Assembly (NCBI RefSeq): GCF_000208745.1
Contig: NC_030850.1
Span: forward strand, 4,688,011 to 4,752,010
Reading direction: 5' to 3'
Source of the DNA: Theobroma cacao
Lineage: Eukaryota; Streptophyta; Magnoliopsida; Malvales; Malvaceae
DNA: 64,000 nt
In this document: piece by piece, positions 34,689-47,865 of the stretch
Layout: each line of letters begins with the position of its first letter
How positions within the stretch are numbered: the first letter of the stretch is position 1
Translations under genes and position numbers: made by a program
Notes under the pieces: model-generated
Told to the model about the DNA's origin: nothing
The model's database searches: none
Seen by the model: the letters and a program-made list of their open reading frames with translations, nothing else

Positions 34689-36872
34689 ATGGCAGAAAAT
34701 CTTGACTGTTCAGCCTCAAATCTTCTCTGTTCAGAGAACACAAGCTCTTGCTTTGATGGTGGTCTTGATTTTGATGCAATAAATGAGTTTGGGGTTTCCC
34801 CTTCCGACCACCACCTTAAAAACCAAATCTTTAATCAACAAGACCCTTGTTTTATAAACGATAGATCAACGTCTTTAATGGGTAGTTCTGGTTTTGCAAT
34901 ACACAGTGACGAGAGAATCCAGGAAATGATTGGAAAAGAGATGGAGCATTTGCCTAGAGCTGATTATCTTAAGAGACTGAGAGGTGGGGATTTGGACTTG
35001 AGTGTTAGGAGAGAGGCTCTTGAATGGATTTGGAAGGTTTGTTGGTTTTTGTATTTTCTTTTGTATCAGTTATATTCAAATGGAACTCTTGGCTCTTTGC
35101 TTGTTTGATCCATTGATAATTGTTTTTTCTCTGCCTTACTTTGATGTTTAACTGGTTTTTGTAACAGGGGTTTTGTTTTTCAACAGCATTATAGCCTTTT
35201 CTCAGCAAAACTGATGACATTGTGCAAGTTTTTTAGTTTTCTTTGGTTTTCTTATTTAATTTCTTTTTAGTTTTGTTACGGGATCTTCATACTTTGTTTG
35301 GATCAATCAATTACCGAGCTATTGATAGATTTTTGGTATTAAAGTTTGTTTTTTAATTATGTTTTTTTCTTTCATTTCTGGCGACTTGAAATTGCCATTG
35401 TGCTTTCTTTCTGCGTTTTCCCTTTTCATTCTTTATTTTTTAATACTGAATTGGACTATGCGTTTGGCTTATTCCTTACTGATAATGCGCTATGAATGAT
35501 GGTCTCGTGGTTGGTTTATGAAACGGTTAAATTATCTTTGACTTACTTTTTTTTTTTCATTTGTGATCAACAGGCTTCGGCTTATTGCCGTTTTGGACCA
35601 TTGACTATTTGCCTATCCATGAACTACTTGGATCGGTTCCTATCAGTTTATGAATTACCTGTAGGTTCACGAAGTAGCCTCAAGTTTGGTTCTTTCTTTT
35701 CTTACATCATAATCACAGCCACTGATTATTTGTTTTTTCTTTTTTTTTTGTCTTTGATTTTATTTCTCTATCTTTTGGGGCAACATGACATAGAGAGGTA
35801 AAACATGGACAGTTCAACTGCTGGCTGTAGCTTGTTTATCAATTGCAGCCAAAATGGAGGAGACTAAAGTGCCTCTGTCTGTAGATTTGCAGGTGATTAG
35901 AACATGTAGATTGATTTAATGTGTTTGGCAATAGATGTTGATCACTTTGTCTTTCTCAATTTGAGTTTCCTGATTGTGTGGATTTGTTGTGGGCAGGTGG
36001 GAGAACCAAAGTTTGTCTTTGAAGCTAAAACAATACAAAGAATGGAGCTTTTGTTGTTAAGCACATTGAAGTGGAAAATGCAAGTTCTTACTCCTTGCTC
36101 CTTCATTGACTACTTCCTAAGCAAAATTAAGAATGGTCAACATCCATCACCATCTTTGATCTCTAGTTCATTACAACTAATATTGAGCACAATCAAAGGT
36201 TTCTATCTCTCTGTCTATTTGTTGTCTAATTCATTTTTGTTACATTTTCGTTATTGAGGATTAATGGGGTTTGAACTGATGCAGTGTTTGGTGGGAATGA
36301 GTGCAGGTATTGACTTCTTGGAGTTCAGGCCTTCTGAAATTTGTGCAGCAGTGGCGATTTCTGTTTCAGGAGAAATGCAAACATTAGCCATTGATAAGGC
36401 TATTTCATCTTTCACCCTTGTAGAAAAGGTAAAAAAAAAAGAAAAGAAAACATTAAAAAATGGTGTGGTGCCCACAGAAGAAAAAACTCAAAGAAAGGAC
36501 AAATTTGCTTTTGCCGTTAGGTCTTAGAAGATCTTGACTCTTGATCTTTTTTTTTTTTTTACTATTTTGATGAGTCAGTGAAATGAGGATTCTCTTCTGT
36601 TGCTTGTGGGATTTTTGCAGGATAGAGTGTTGAAGTGTGTTGAACTGATGAAAGATTTGTTATTGATTAATGGGTCTGCTAATGCTAATGTGGCAGCTCC
36701 CCCCTCAGCTTCCTCTGTTCCCCAAAGCCCCATTGGGGTGTTGGATGCTGCATGCTTGAGCTATAAAAGTGATGAAATAACAGTTGGGTCATGTGCAAAT
36801 TCCTCACATACTAGTCCAGACACTAAAAGGAGGAAACAAGACAAACCATCCCAAGTGGATTTCAAGTCATGA
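34689..36872 (+). CDS. CYCD2: D-type cyclin, CYCD2/CYCD4 clade (369 aa)
   Basis: Six exons: 34689-35036, 35574-35660, 35794-35892, 35997-36198, 36307-36428, 36621-36872, all GT-AG, totalling 1110 nt. D-type cyclins bind CDKA, phosphorylate RBR and drive G1/S entry in the nucleus. The RBR-binding LxCxE motif is present as LLCSE at residues 12-16. The cyclin box spans about 75-210 and includes [21 protein letters not shown] (start of the clade-typical helix), [13 protein letters not shown] and [17 protein letters not shown] second cyclin fold follows to about 300. The tail ends in [15 protein letters not shown] and a basic TKRRKQ, which resembles CYCD2;1 more than CYCD4;1, while [19 protein letters not shown] resembles CYCD4. 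I therefore place it in the CYCD2/4 clade with a leaning to CYCD2. Length is normal for the clade. Confidence 0.92.
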
Positions 36873-39800
36873 GATCTGAGTTTCCTTCCTTTCACACCCT
36901 TTTAGTCAATCAATTTGGTTGAATGGGAATTTTGGTGTGGTTCTGGAGCACAAAGGGAGAGAGAATGGGATACAAAGAGAGAGTTTCAATATGAATAAAT
37001 TTTTAAGGTGAAAAATGATTCAGCTTCTTCCATGCTTAAAGCATGAAAACCCGAAAAGATGTCACCAGCTGTTTATATAATCAAGAACCCTCAACAACAG
37101 CTTATAGTTTATCACAGGCAGAAGCAGTGGATGGTGGTCCACCCAAAAAATGAAGGTGTTGTCTTTTTTTTTTTTTAAGAAGGAAATACTACAGTCTTTT
37201 TTTTTTTTTTTTTTTTTTGGTTGTAGCTTTCAATTAAAAATGAGAGAAAAAAAATCAAGTCAGAATATATGTAGAGGGGTAAAAAGGAAATTCTAAGTTT
37301 TGTTTATTATATTTTTGTCCTTTTTTATCAAAATGGAAAATTGTAAGCCAATTACCAAAATATTCTTTCTGGCAGCAATTGGAGTGTAATTAACTTATGG
37401 ACCATCCAATCCAAAAACCAAAAAAAGGTTGTTCATATCATAGTATGCTGCTGACATGAAACACGAGACGGTGTCGTTTATTGGCCGGTCTTGGGATCAG
37501 AAAAGGGCCTTAAATAGTTCCCCCTGAGTGTGTGGGCCCACAAAAAAAACATTTTGTTTTCGAGCGTGAGACCGGTCAACATCTGAGGTTTGGGTTGTGT
37601 TGTGTTTTGAGTTTGTGTCTGAATTCTGAAATAATGATGAAAGCAAAGTAAAAAGGAAAAGGCTCTGCGCATAAGAAACCTTGGGAATCCACAGTGCTGA
37701 TAGAGACTGTGACTGCATACTTATTGATTATGGGCACTTAGTATCATGGCTCTTTCATGACTTCGACATCAACTATTTACACGTGTTCTTTCCCCCCCTT
37801 TTTTTATTTAAAAAAATATATAAAAGTCCCCCATAATTTTGTCTCTATTAAGACCTATTTAATTTATGTTGGTTTTTCCCCTAAAACATATTTTGCTCCT
37901 GAATGTTTTCATTGTAAAATGTAGCAACTAATGTCTTCGTCCTTATAAGTTTATCTGTCATTCACCATAATCATGACCTAGTTTACACTATTGTTATTTT
38001 TTTTTTTAACTATCTCTAAAGACATATTAAAATATATCATATTCACTTACATATATTAAGTGTCCCTTTTCCTTTTAAGTTTTTCTCCCATTATAACACC
38101 TTTATATAATTTAACAAAGCAATATCAATGAACTGAGAACAAAAAATAATGACATTAATGGATAAAAAAAATTACTCCCCTTCGTAAAAGTAAGCTTTGT
38201 ACATAATTAATCAAATGAAATTTAATTTTAAGTTATTTACTAGAATATTACATAATTGGTAAAATAATTTTGAAATACGATTTAAAATTTGCAACTTACA
38301 CGACAATGGATCAAATTTATCACTTTTTTTTATTCAGAAGTAATTTAATTATCACATTTTTAATTTTGTTTAAATATAATAAAAAATTAAATTTTTTTTG
38401 TAAAATATTTTTTATTTCCTCACAGAATATTCTTTTACAGTTAATTTTTATTAATTTTGAATCAAATTACAAAGCATACTATAATAATATTATACTCATT
38501 AAAAATGAGTAATAAATTTAATTTATCATCAAAAGTAAAGTACTAAATTTAGATTATTACAATATTTTTTTGCCATCTCTCTACCTCCATAACAATCTTC
38601 AGAAAATTATCTAATATTTTATTAATAATATAAAATAAGTAGGAGAACAAATATGAAATGCTTTTTCTTGTGATTTGGTGAGAAGCTATTTAGATGTATA
38701 GATTTTTATGTTTATAGGATGTGGAATCACTAAGGCTTGTCTTCATATAGATTCCTATGTCACTCAAACAGACAGAAACAATGCCTATCCTCTCCATGTG
38801 CATGATGGCAGAATTAAAATGGGTTGGTAGACAAAAAAAAAAAAAAAGACATGATCAAGAACCCCCAAAAAGTATCCACTGAGATTCTGCTACACTTTTC
38901 TTGGGAAAAAAATGAATTTTCCAGTCCAATGAGTGCAGCCTTTTACCTTAAACTGAAACTCAAAAGCAGTCACCCTTAAAAACAGCAGAGGGTACAGAAG
39001 AGTAAAAGAATGCAACTTTGACTGATTAACAACAGCTAAGCATGGTCAACCAGGGTTTATTAAACTAAAAACCAATAACCCCATTTGTAACTGACTGTGT
39101 CATTAAGGGATCCCAATGGGAAACAGGCATTTGTGCTAAGGACATCTGAAGGAGGGAATACCAACAGAAAGAAGTAAAAGACAGACAAGTGTCTTGAGAC
39201 TGTTGCAAACTTATAAAATTTGCATTTGTAGCTAGCAAAAATGTAACATGGCCAGCTCATTCCTGTTTCTGAGCCTATGAGCACCTGATTTACAGCAAAA
39301 TTTTCCTTTTGCGCACAGCTACACTTTCCTCTACATTTGGTTTTCTGTTTCCTTTTCTGCCCTACATTTGTCCTTGTGGGGACCCAAAGCTGCGGTATGT
39401 GCTACAGTCTTACTGCAAAAACTGGATTGGGTTGGTAGAAGAGGATCCATATCTTAAGAGCATGCAGTAAAAATTTCTCCTTTTTGAAATTGAACAACAG
39501 TAAATTTTGTGTTTTATGGGTACTCATGGTGAGAGGAAAGAGTTCGATGGTAGCCACATTTCGTCCCATACCTCCACCAAAGACTAGACTTCGAAACTCG
39601 AATTTTCCTCTTTCAACATACATTATAGAAATAAAAAAGAAAGAAAATGTTGCTATATATAACACATTGTCGTTGTTCATGGATAGTCCTAGGATAGTCC
39701 CATACCTCTTCCCCCCACCAGCACTCCCCAGTCTAAAATTTTAGCTGGACCGAAACTACCAGAGAGTAGTCTCCAACATGAATGTCTTCATACTAAAGCT

Positions 39801-41210
39801 ATTAAGTAGTAATTAGGACTTCGATAACAAGTTTGTTAATGGCTAATTAGAGTCTAAGTTCAAATAAACAGATGGTGGACGTTTCTGTGCGGTGAACAGT
39901 GAGTTGTGGGTGTTGGTGCATTATTACTTACTACACTTTGTATATATATTTCATTTGCGTAACTTTGTGGGGATGTCTGAGGTTTGTATTTACCGAGAAA
40001 ATGAATGTTGACGGGACGGGGAGGTGAGAAAGAGAAATGTGAGGGCAAAGAGTAATCAAAGCACAGACCAACACGAGACCCAAGAAGGAGAAAAAACACT
40101 TTTACTCAGTGTAAGTGTGTGCATGGTGGAGGTGGTGTGGAAGGAGATGGACAGAGGCACACAAGGGAAAAGAAAACAAAAGGAAAACAAAAAGAAATGG
40201 GGGAGATGGGTAAAAGGGGTTGTTCAGATTTCTCTTTCCGAGTACCAGCGTCCCTTTGCTTGTCATCTTCTCTTCTGCCTTTTATCTGTCTATTCCTTTT
40301 TGATGAAATAAAGAATTGGATTAAGGAATAAGTATACATACATGCATGTCGCTCCTTCAATTATTGTTATTGAAATTTTACTTTCGTTTTCAATTTAAAA
40401 TCTTAGATTATTTATCAATTAATTTCATTGCTATAGATTATTTACTTAATTAAATGAAATATTAATCCAAATGATCAATACATAGAGACCTAGCAAAGTA
40501 TCAAAATTTTAAGTGAGTTATAATGCATATTAATATATGATTGCTTGTTTTATACTAATAGTAAGTAATAATGACCTCCCATTTGAAAAAAGTTTGATAC
40601 CATCTTGGCTTTTGCAACAATTGAGGCGAATTTCTGTCTTAGGAAATTAAAGTAGACTCCAAACTTAAAGGGAGCTAACCAATGTAATATATAATGTGGT
40701 TAATTCAGAAGAATTGATTCCACCGAACGAGAAGCTGATGAATGTGTTTGACCAGTCAGAATCAGCAAAATTTAATCCCTTGAATTGTAATAATAGTATT
40801 AAATCCAGAGAACCTAGTTTAACGAGTTCTAGCTAGTTTATGGGAACCCTTAACGTTCAAAGCTTAATATTCTGATTTTAAAAAATTACAACAGTGTTTG
40901 TTACATAAGAAAGAATTCCCCGTTTGACTGCATTCTGAGCCAAAAATGATTCCTAAAGACAATTACAGGGTGATTCCCCTGATGTTTTATTATTGTATTG
41001 GTGTTCTTGGTGAGAGCCCATGCAAGGATACTATACGTTAATTTTATTTATTTTTTAGTTTGGTGGAAATGTTATCTCTTGTTTTATTTCTTTTACAGCC
41101 TATGAGCAGCCTAAAATGAAAATTTCTAAAAGCTAGCTCGCTGTCCTTTAATGAACAATTTGGAAACTTAAATTTTCTCGACTCTTTTGATTAAACTAAC
41201 CCCCTTGTAA
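36873..41210. other. Intergenic region between the cyclin and PFK5
   Basis: The first few hundred bases should be the cyclin 3' UTR. A T-run of about 22 bases is at 37197-37218. The interval 37800-38650 is very AT-rich. Open frames around 39400-39744 and 39860-40360 overlap on both strands, carry no motif and follow purine-rich composition. No gene is supported. Confidence 0.45.
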
Positions 41211-44200
41211 TTAGACAAAGTCGGGCTGGCCTGTAGAAGTCAAGCATCGATGCCACATGCGGCTGTTAGGGTCTACTTCCCGGGGATGAGAAATGACCTC
41301 AGGAATGGGGAAGTAAACATAGTGAGTGTTGCATATGCCAACTGTAATGCCACTATATCCAGCAAATGCACCATGAACCTGCAAATGCAAGCATCCATCC
41401 ATCCATCATAATTCTACATTTCCAGAGATCAGTCCTAAACATATAATGTGCATAATAAATACCACGGCTTCAATCTTTTCAATAAAATTATAGTAAATCA
41501 ACAAAGCCTAAAGTTATGTCCCTTTCTCCTTTTAAGTTTACCTACTACTGTACCAGCGTGAATATGATCTCCACTTTCAACTAGGGCAAACTTGAACAAC
41601 CCTATATGCCAATATGTGCCAAGGACGTGACATGCTAGAACACTTGAGCAAAGACCTAGTTAACTGCACGCTTGCAATTGGTTGGCAACAGTGAACTTTA
41701 ATGTAAAGATGACTGTTTAAAATCAGACAAAGTGGTGAAAACAAAATTTAAGGATTCAATATTTCCAGATTGTTTGGTTTCTAGTATTTAAGACTGCTTG
41801 ACAGAATTTGTTTTATTGAAAGTGTTGGTTTCTAGTAGCTCAGCTCATTTAGCAGCTGCCTCTAAGCAAACTTGAACAACCCTATATGAATATGTGCCTA
41901 GGATGTGACATGCTAGGAGACTTAAGCAAAGACCTAGTTAACTGCAAAGCTTGCAATTGGTTGGCAACAGTAAACTCTACTGTGAAGGTGACTGTTTAAA
42001 ATCAAACAAAGGGGTGAAAATAAAACTTGGGTTTAATTTTTCCAGACCGATTGGGTTCAAGTATCTGAGACTGCCTGACAGAATTTACTTTATCGAAAGT
42101 GTTGGTTTCTAGTAGCTCAGCTCATTTAGCAGCTTGCATCTAAGCAATACCAGTCATTTCCATGTTATCAGTTTCTAATATAGCTTAGATGGTAGGGGAA
42201 ATTTATGGTATAGATGCTAGGTTCAAGCCATAGCACTCTCTTCTTGTATCAAAATGAAAAAGAAAAAAAAGTTCTGCAAAGCAGTCCAAATGCATTAATT
42301 GCGTTGGGGGGGACGAGGGGAAAGTAATGGAAACTTACAGCATTTTGTCCTAGAACAGTGCATAGAATTCCATCTGATGCATTTGCACGGCATGCACGGA
42401 TCATGTATGTTGGATCAATATACTTGACATCGGCTGGGATGCCAATTTCCTTAAAATATTTCTTTGTCTGGCAGGAAGATAGTGAATTAGCATTTAGTAC
42501 CATAACAGTTCATCAAATATACTTAGAGAAATAAACACATCATCCAATGAAAGGACCTATAAAGCAGATTTATGTTGCCATCTCTGAGAAACACAATCAA
42601 AAAGAGGCACCTAGGTTATGAAAGCATTTTTTCTAAGGGGCTAGGTGGTATAGCATTATTTTTTAAGTTTTTTAATGGGTTAAGATTACCACCTCAGAGA
42701 AGATTCTTACATCTTAACGCAGTGAAAATTACTATATAAAGATAACCAGCATCACTAAATGCAATAACTTGATCCACAAAAACATAATACCAATAAAAAT
42801 TAGTAATCATCTTATCAGTGAATTTACTTTGATTTATTCTGTGAGATATGTGCATAGTACTGATCCATATATAATCAAAATCAAACCAAAAGCACTCTGA
42901 CAATTTTGTGGGCAATCTAGCATATGAAATTGCATAATCATTAATAAAATGAAATTTTAACACAAAAAGAAAGGACAATTTGGTGATTATAAAAACTCAT
43001 GTACCAATTCTCATTCAAGTCAATTAAATAATGCATGATTGGTAGCTTCACAAAGAGACGTAATCCCTATGGGACAGGGCTACATGCAGTTTAATCTTTC
43101 TTTTTGAAGATACTGAGTTACTTAATGGAAGAATGCAAATAACTGGACTAGGTGACTACAAATAAAAAATAATCTTACTAGATTTTTATTTCTTCAGCCA
43201 AAAGCTTGCAAATAAGCAAATGCAAGAAACAGTTGAAACTACAATGAAATACCTCTTGTTGGATATGCACACCGAAATCTCCAAGTACAATGTTTCCAGA
43301 TGCATCAGTAGCATTAGTTTTCTCAACAAGATTCTGCAACAAAAGGCAGCACCTTAGGGAAGCTCAAATCACATATTTTACTCAGTATATCATGCTATCA
43401 AATTTGAATATCTCTTAGAACTGACTCTTCCTCTTCAAAGAGGGAAAAAGATGACAAACAATTCATTAAACAAACCTAAAGAGATACTCTGGTGCCTTAA
43501 CTCCTGTTTTGAAAGTACCTAATATAGGAGGGGAAACAATATTCAACTTATTGGTGCTTTTATCCTTTCAACTAAGCAACTATGAATTTGACCTGAGCCT
43601 CACAACATTTACACTGACAAAACATCATATAATAGAGAAAACACGGGGAATTTATTTGTGAGTTAATTCCACATCTCTAATCCTCATAAGAACAGAGGTA
43701 GTTACTAAAACTGAGAAGGATCCAAAACTTTTAAAAAGAATTTAAATGAAGAAAGCAAAAGAATAGACAACAGATTAAAAATTGAAACATGAAAAGCAAT
43801 AATAAATCAAACCGACAGCACGAAAAAGCTTAAATATTGTCAAACAAAAAAAAAAAAATCATCTTCTTCACCAATGGAAAGGTCATTGAGTTAGACATCC
43901 AAAGAGGGAGTTATTTGACCACTCTTACTATGCACATCAGAACCATAAATTTGTGATTAAAATACCACTTCCAAGAAGCACTCAAATAGCTAAATACATA
44001 AAGTATTTAGTCACCTGCCCAGCTCCTTCTGCCACACAGACCACAGCTGATCCCTTTGTCTCAATTAGGTATTTCAGATGCCTTAATACGCCATGAGGTC
44101 CATGCAGATGGAAAGGTACCTAGAAAATGAATAAGCTGGATGGATTAAAAACATGCAAGTGAAGACTGTGATGAGCATATGTGAATTCATTGTTATCAGT

Positions 44201-47200
44201 CAGCATAAATACCTCTGGAATCAAACATATATCAACTTGTCCACTAGCTAAGGATGATTGCATGGCTATGAAACCACTGCTACGACCCATCAATTTCACA
44301 ATGCCAATTCCATGGTACGCACTATGTGCCTGGTAATTAATTGAAGGAGAAAAAAGAAATAGTAATAAGTTTAACATTGACGAATTAGTAACAGCAAGGA
44401 GTTTTTGCACATGAATTTATGTAGAAAGGAATTATATAACGCATGAATTCAAAAGTCAAACAAGATTTTTATATCAACACCAATAACCAAAGCTGATATA
44501 CCTCAATGTATGCAGAGTTGATTGCTCGTTGTGCTTCTTCAACAGCAGTATCGAAACCAAAGGTTTTGTCCATCAGCAGAATGTCATTGTCTATAGTTTT
44601 TGGCACACCAACTACAGCCACTTTCAACTTTCTTTTACGGCACTGAAAGCAAAAGTGTAAAAGCATATATATTTAAGAAAACACAACCACCCCTATTTCT
44701 AATAAAGTTAGTTTTCACAACTTTCAGAGATTCTTAGTCTCAAAAGGAGATCCTTTAGTATCCCTCCTGATGTGATATGTTATTCATACATACAGATTTC
44801 TCAATCAAATTCAATTTGAAATGGAAAACATAGCTTAGAAATACCAAATATGGAAAATAAATCTGAATCCATTTCCGTAAAATCATTGAAATGCCATAAA
44901 GTTAATTAAAAGAGTAAACAAATTTATAAACACTAATTTGTACTTAAGGGGAGAAATTAAAAAAAAAAAAACCTAACCTTAGTTTCTCTGAGTCCCTACT
45001 TTGAATTTGGGATAGTTAAAACCGAGGAAATAGCAAGTTAAAGATTAAAAATAGTGCTATAAATGCAGAAGACATCAGATCTGATATGAACCTCATTATG
45101 TATAGCATTGGCCCCAGCATGAGTACCATTTCCACCTAGCACAAAAAGCATGTTGATTCCTCTTTCCTGACATCAATTTTAGATACACATCAGAGACACT
45201 ACATACTTGGCCTCTTGAAAATTTTAATTCGATATCTACAATGCCTTCAAGACAACTGTAAGTTAATCTGATAATAGTAAAAGATTTTGAGCACCTCCAT
45301 TCTAGTGACAATTTCGCTGACAGGGGGTCCTCCACGTGAAACTCCTAACAAGCTTCCACCTGAAAGGTGAATATTTTGGACTACTTTCCTTGACAGCTGG
45401 AAATCAAAGCCAAATTAACAACAGAAAATCTTGGATGAAACAATAGATATCAACAAACCATTATTAGGGAAGAAACACGGCTTACCGGCATTTCAGATAA
45501 GTCTTTGTCAGAGAATCCACGATAACCAAAAGGAATCCCCACGATGTTTTTTACACCATATATTTCCAGTGTGATGACAATCTGTACAAGTTTAATTATT
45601 CAATTATGTACAGAACAATAAAGACTAAAGCATCAGATTTCAGAACAATATGAAACTTCAATTCAAACCAACTTTTATTGGGCTAAGATCCAATCATTGT
45701 TACTTCACCAGTTTAACCTACCATGAAAGGGAGAATTTTAACTATAATCTCAATTAATATATTGTAAATACCTTTTTTTTTATATGGTATGCTAACAATG
45801 AAACGTGAAATAATAAATTCATGGAATTTTGTACAAACTCATATAAAGTAGGCAAAATTACTTTGTCCAAACAAAAAAACAATTACTGTTGTTCAGTTTT
45901 CTAGTAGAAGAAAACCCTTAGTACACGGTGTATGGAAATTAGACTGAAACTATTTATCAAGCCAACAGTCAGAGGCACATTCCATGTCCTGAATCTCATT
46001 CATTAGGCACCTCAAATAAACTTTAGATTTTTGCAGGAGACAGAAAATTAAAAACCAGTTAATTCTTACATAACTACAGCGATGAAAGTATGCTGGTTTC
46101 AATCGAATAGATAGCCTAGCAGTTGTTGATTATTACAAACAGGCGGCCAGCAGCAAAATTGAAATTTAAAAACGACACTGACCTGCCTAATGACATCATT
46201 GAGACCAGGGCAAAGCCCACCACAAGTAACAATTGCAGCTTTCACTTCTTCTGGTTTGAAATATATTTTCTCTCGAGGCCCAGCACGATGAACCCTAAGA
46301 TGACATGTCATTTCACATAATATTACAACTGCCAAATGAACTTCACTGTTGCAAACATTAAACATAAAGAAAGACTGCCAAATGAAATTCAATGTTACAA
46401 ACAATAAACAAAGACAAAGAAAAGGAAATACACAAAATGACAAGAAATGTAGACACATGTGATGAGATTGGATCTAAAATTACCAATTCTCTGAAATCAA
46501 AACAAAAATTGGAAATAATAATGATAAAACAACATAACATTATTTTACCACAAATTATTTCAAATACCATAGCATGTAATGAAAGTGTTGTAGTTAATGC
46601 AATAGAATGCATGGCTTGTCAATTTGCAACACCTTATAATTCAGTTGAGAGTTATATTTACCATTGTTCAACCCAAGAACAGTTAGGATCTATGCACTCA
46701 GCACCAGCAGATGTTGGAGACGAATAATGTATGACCTGAGATATTTAAAAGTTCAGAAATTGTGACCGATGCAAAATTAGACATGGATACTTGACCAAAA
46801 TAATTGCAGGCTTATTTCCATAGAGCTTGACGAATTCAACTGATGTCTTGATTTAAGATATAACAGTGTTAATCAAGTAAAAATTTACCTTTAAAAGAGC
46901 AAGACTTAGCAGATTTCTTTCTTAAAATTATTTATGCCAGACTTTTCAGGTGATTTTGAATTTTCTTTTCAACTACCTATTCTACAGCTAGGATGTTTCA
47001 ATTTTGAAAACTGAATACAAGGATAAATTTAGTAAAATGATCTCCAAGCTCTCAATGAAAAGCATAAGAAAATTTTCAATTCTTCATATTACAATTCAGC
47101 ACTTGATCGATACGGCATATATTGAAGAAACTGGTTCAAAAAAGTGAAATTTAAAATATAAAATGAAAAATTTTTACCTTAAGAAGTACTCTATCCTTAT

Positions 47201-47865
47201 TATTTATGTAACCATGCCACTCCTCATCCGATGGATAACCTTCTGCAAAATCCTCAGTAACCGGAGTTCTGTAAGAAAAATCAAAATAATTAATTTAAAT
47301 AATTATTTTAACTACAAATCAATAAATAATTAAGAAAAATCAAAGGCGATCAAACATCGGGAAAAAATAAACAGAAAATTTTCAAGCAAATTCCACTGGA
47401 CTCCAAAACGAAGAGAAAAAGAAAGCTACTACTGCATTTTACATGTTTCTCACTCTTGAAGTAAAACAAATAACAATTCCAAGTAAAAACCAGCTTAAAA
47501 CATTGAAGAAAAGAATAAGGAGGAGCAAAATTACTGTATTACCTCATTCTGAGACAAAATGTGGAAGGAAAAGAGTGAGCATCGGGAAAAATATCGGTGA
47601 TGTGAGGAATATTAAATCGTTTTTCGAAATCTTGCTGGAACTTGGACTTCCAATCAGGATCGCTGAAATCGATGTTATTGTTCGAGCTTTGACTACATTC
47701 AACCTTGGAGAAAACTCTACTCCTCCTCTGCGATCTTAGTGTACGGAGATTCAAAGAACTGAATCCATGGCGGTAACGGAGGAGACGACGAGAGACGTTG
47801 TCGTTTCGAGGCAGAGTGAACTTTGGGGAAGAGGAAGTGGTGATCGCATGGGAGAGAGTTTCCAT
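41211..47865 (-). CDS. PFK5: ATP-dependent 6-phosphofructokinase 5, plastidial (537 aa)
   Basis: Thirteen exons: 47865-47543, 47268-47178, 46735-46662, 46294-46183, 45581-45486, 45396-45295, 45166-45092, 44642-44502, 44329-44213, 44119-44015, 43333-43253, 42467-42339, 41378-41211. All are GT-AG and total 1614 nt. The enzyme phosphorylates fructose 6-phosphate to fructose 1,6-bisphosphate in plastid glycolysis. Motifs: GGLCPG at 188-193 (ATP phosphate loop), GGNGTHAG at 277-284, PKTIDND at 305-311 with the catalytic Asp, MGRSSGF at 352-358 (substrate binding) and [10 protein letters not shown] in exon 12. The first 60 or so residues are Ser/Arg-rich without acids, a likely transit peptide. The start METLSHA was chosen because it matches the PFK5 start in other plants, and 537 residues equals the Arabidopsis PFK5 length as I recall it. 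An in-frame ATG lies 204 nt upstream. The PFK5 assignment over PFK4 rests on the N-terminus and on AHSAYHGIG. Confidence 0.95.
41586..42144. repeat. Tandem duplication (2 x about 280 bp) in the last PFK5 intron
   Basis: Copy 1 is 41586-41865 and copy 2 is 41866-42144. Both begin GCAAACTTGAACAACCCTATATG and both end AGTAGCTCAGCTCATTTAGCAGC followed by TCTAA. They match base for base over long stretches, with scattered substitutions and small gaps, by eye near 90 percent. The repeat lies wholly inside the intron between exons 12 and 13 and does not touch the splice sites. Confidence 0.85.
42170..42245 (+). repeat. SINE-like tRNA-derived fragment
   Basis: TAGCTTAGATGGTAGGGG (box A-like) and AGGTTCAAGCC (box B-like, about 42220-42230) are spaced about 40 bp apart in the same intron of PFK5, just beyond the tandem duplication. 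The match is weak, and no 3' boundary can be set. Confidence 0.3.

Noticed and set aside
40024..40360. Overlapping open frames on both strands near 40.1 kb
   Set aside because: They arise from a purine-rich run lacking stops. The peptides are Lys/Glu/Gly or Pro/Ser biased, with no recognisable fold.
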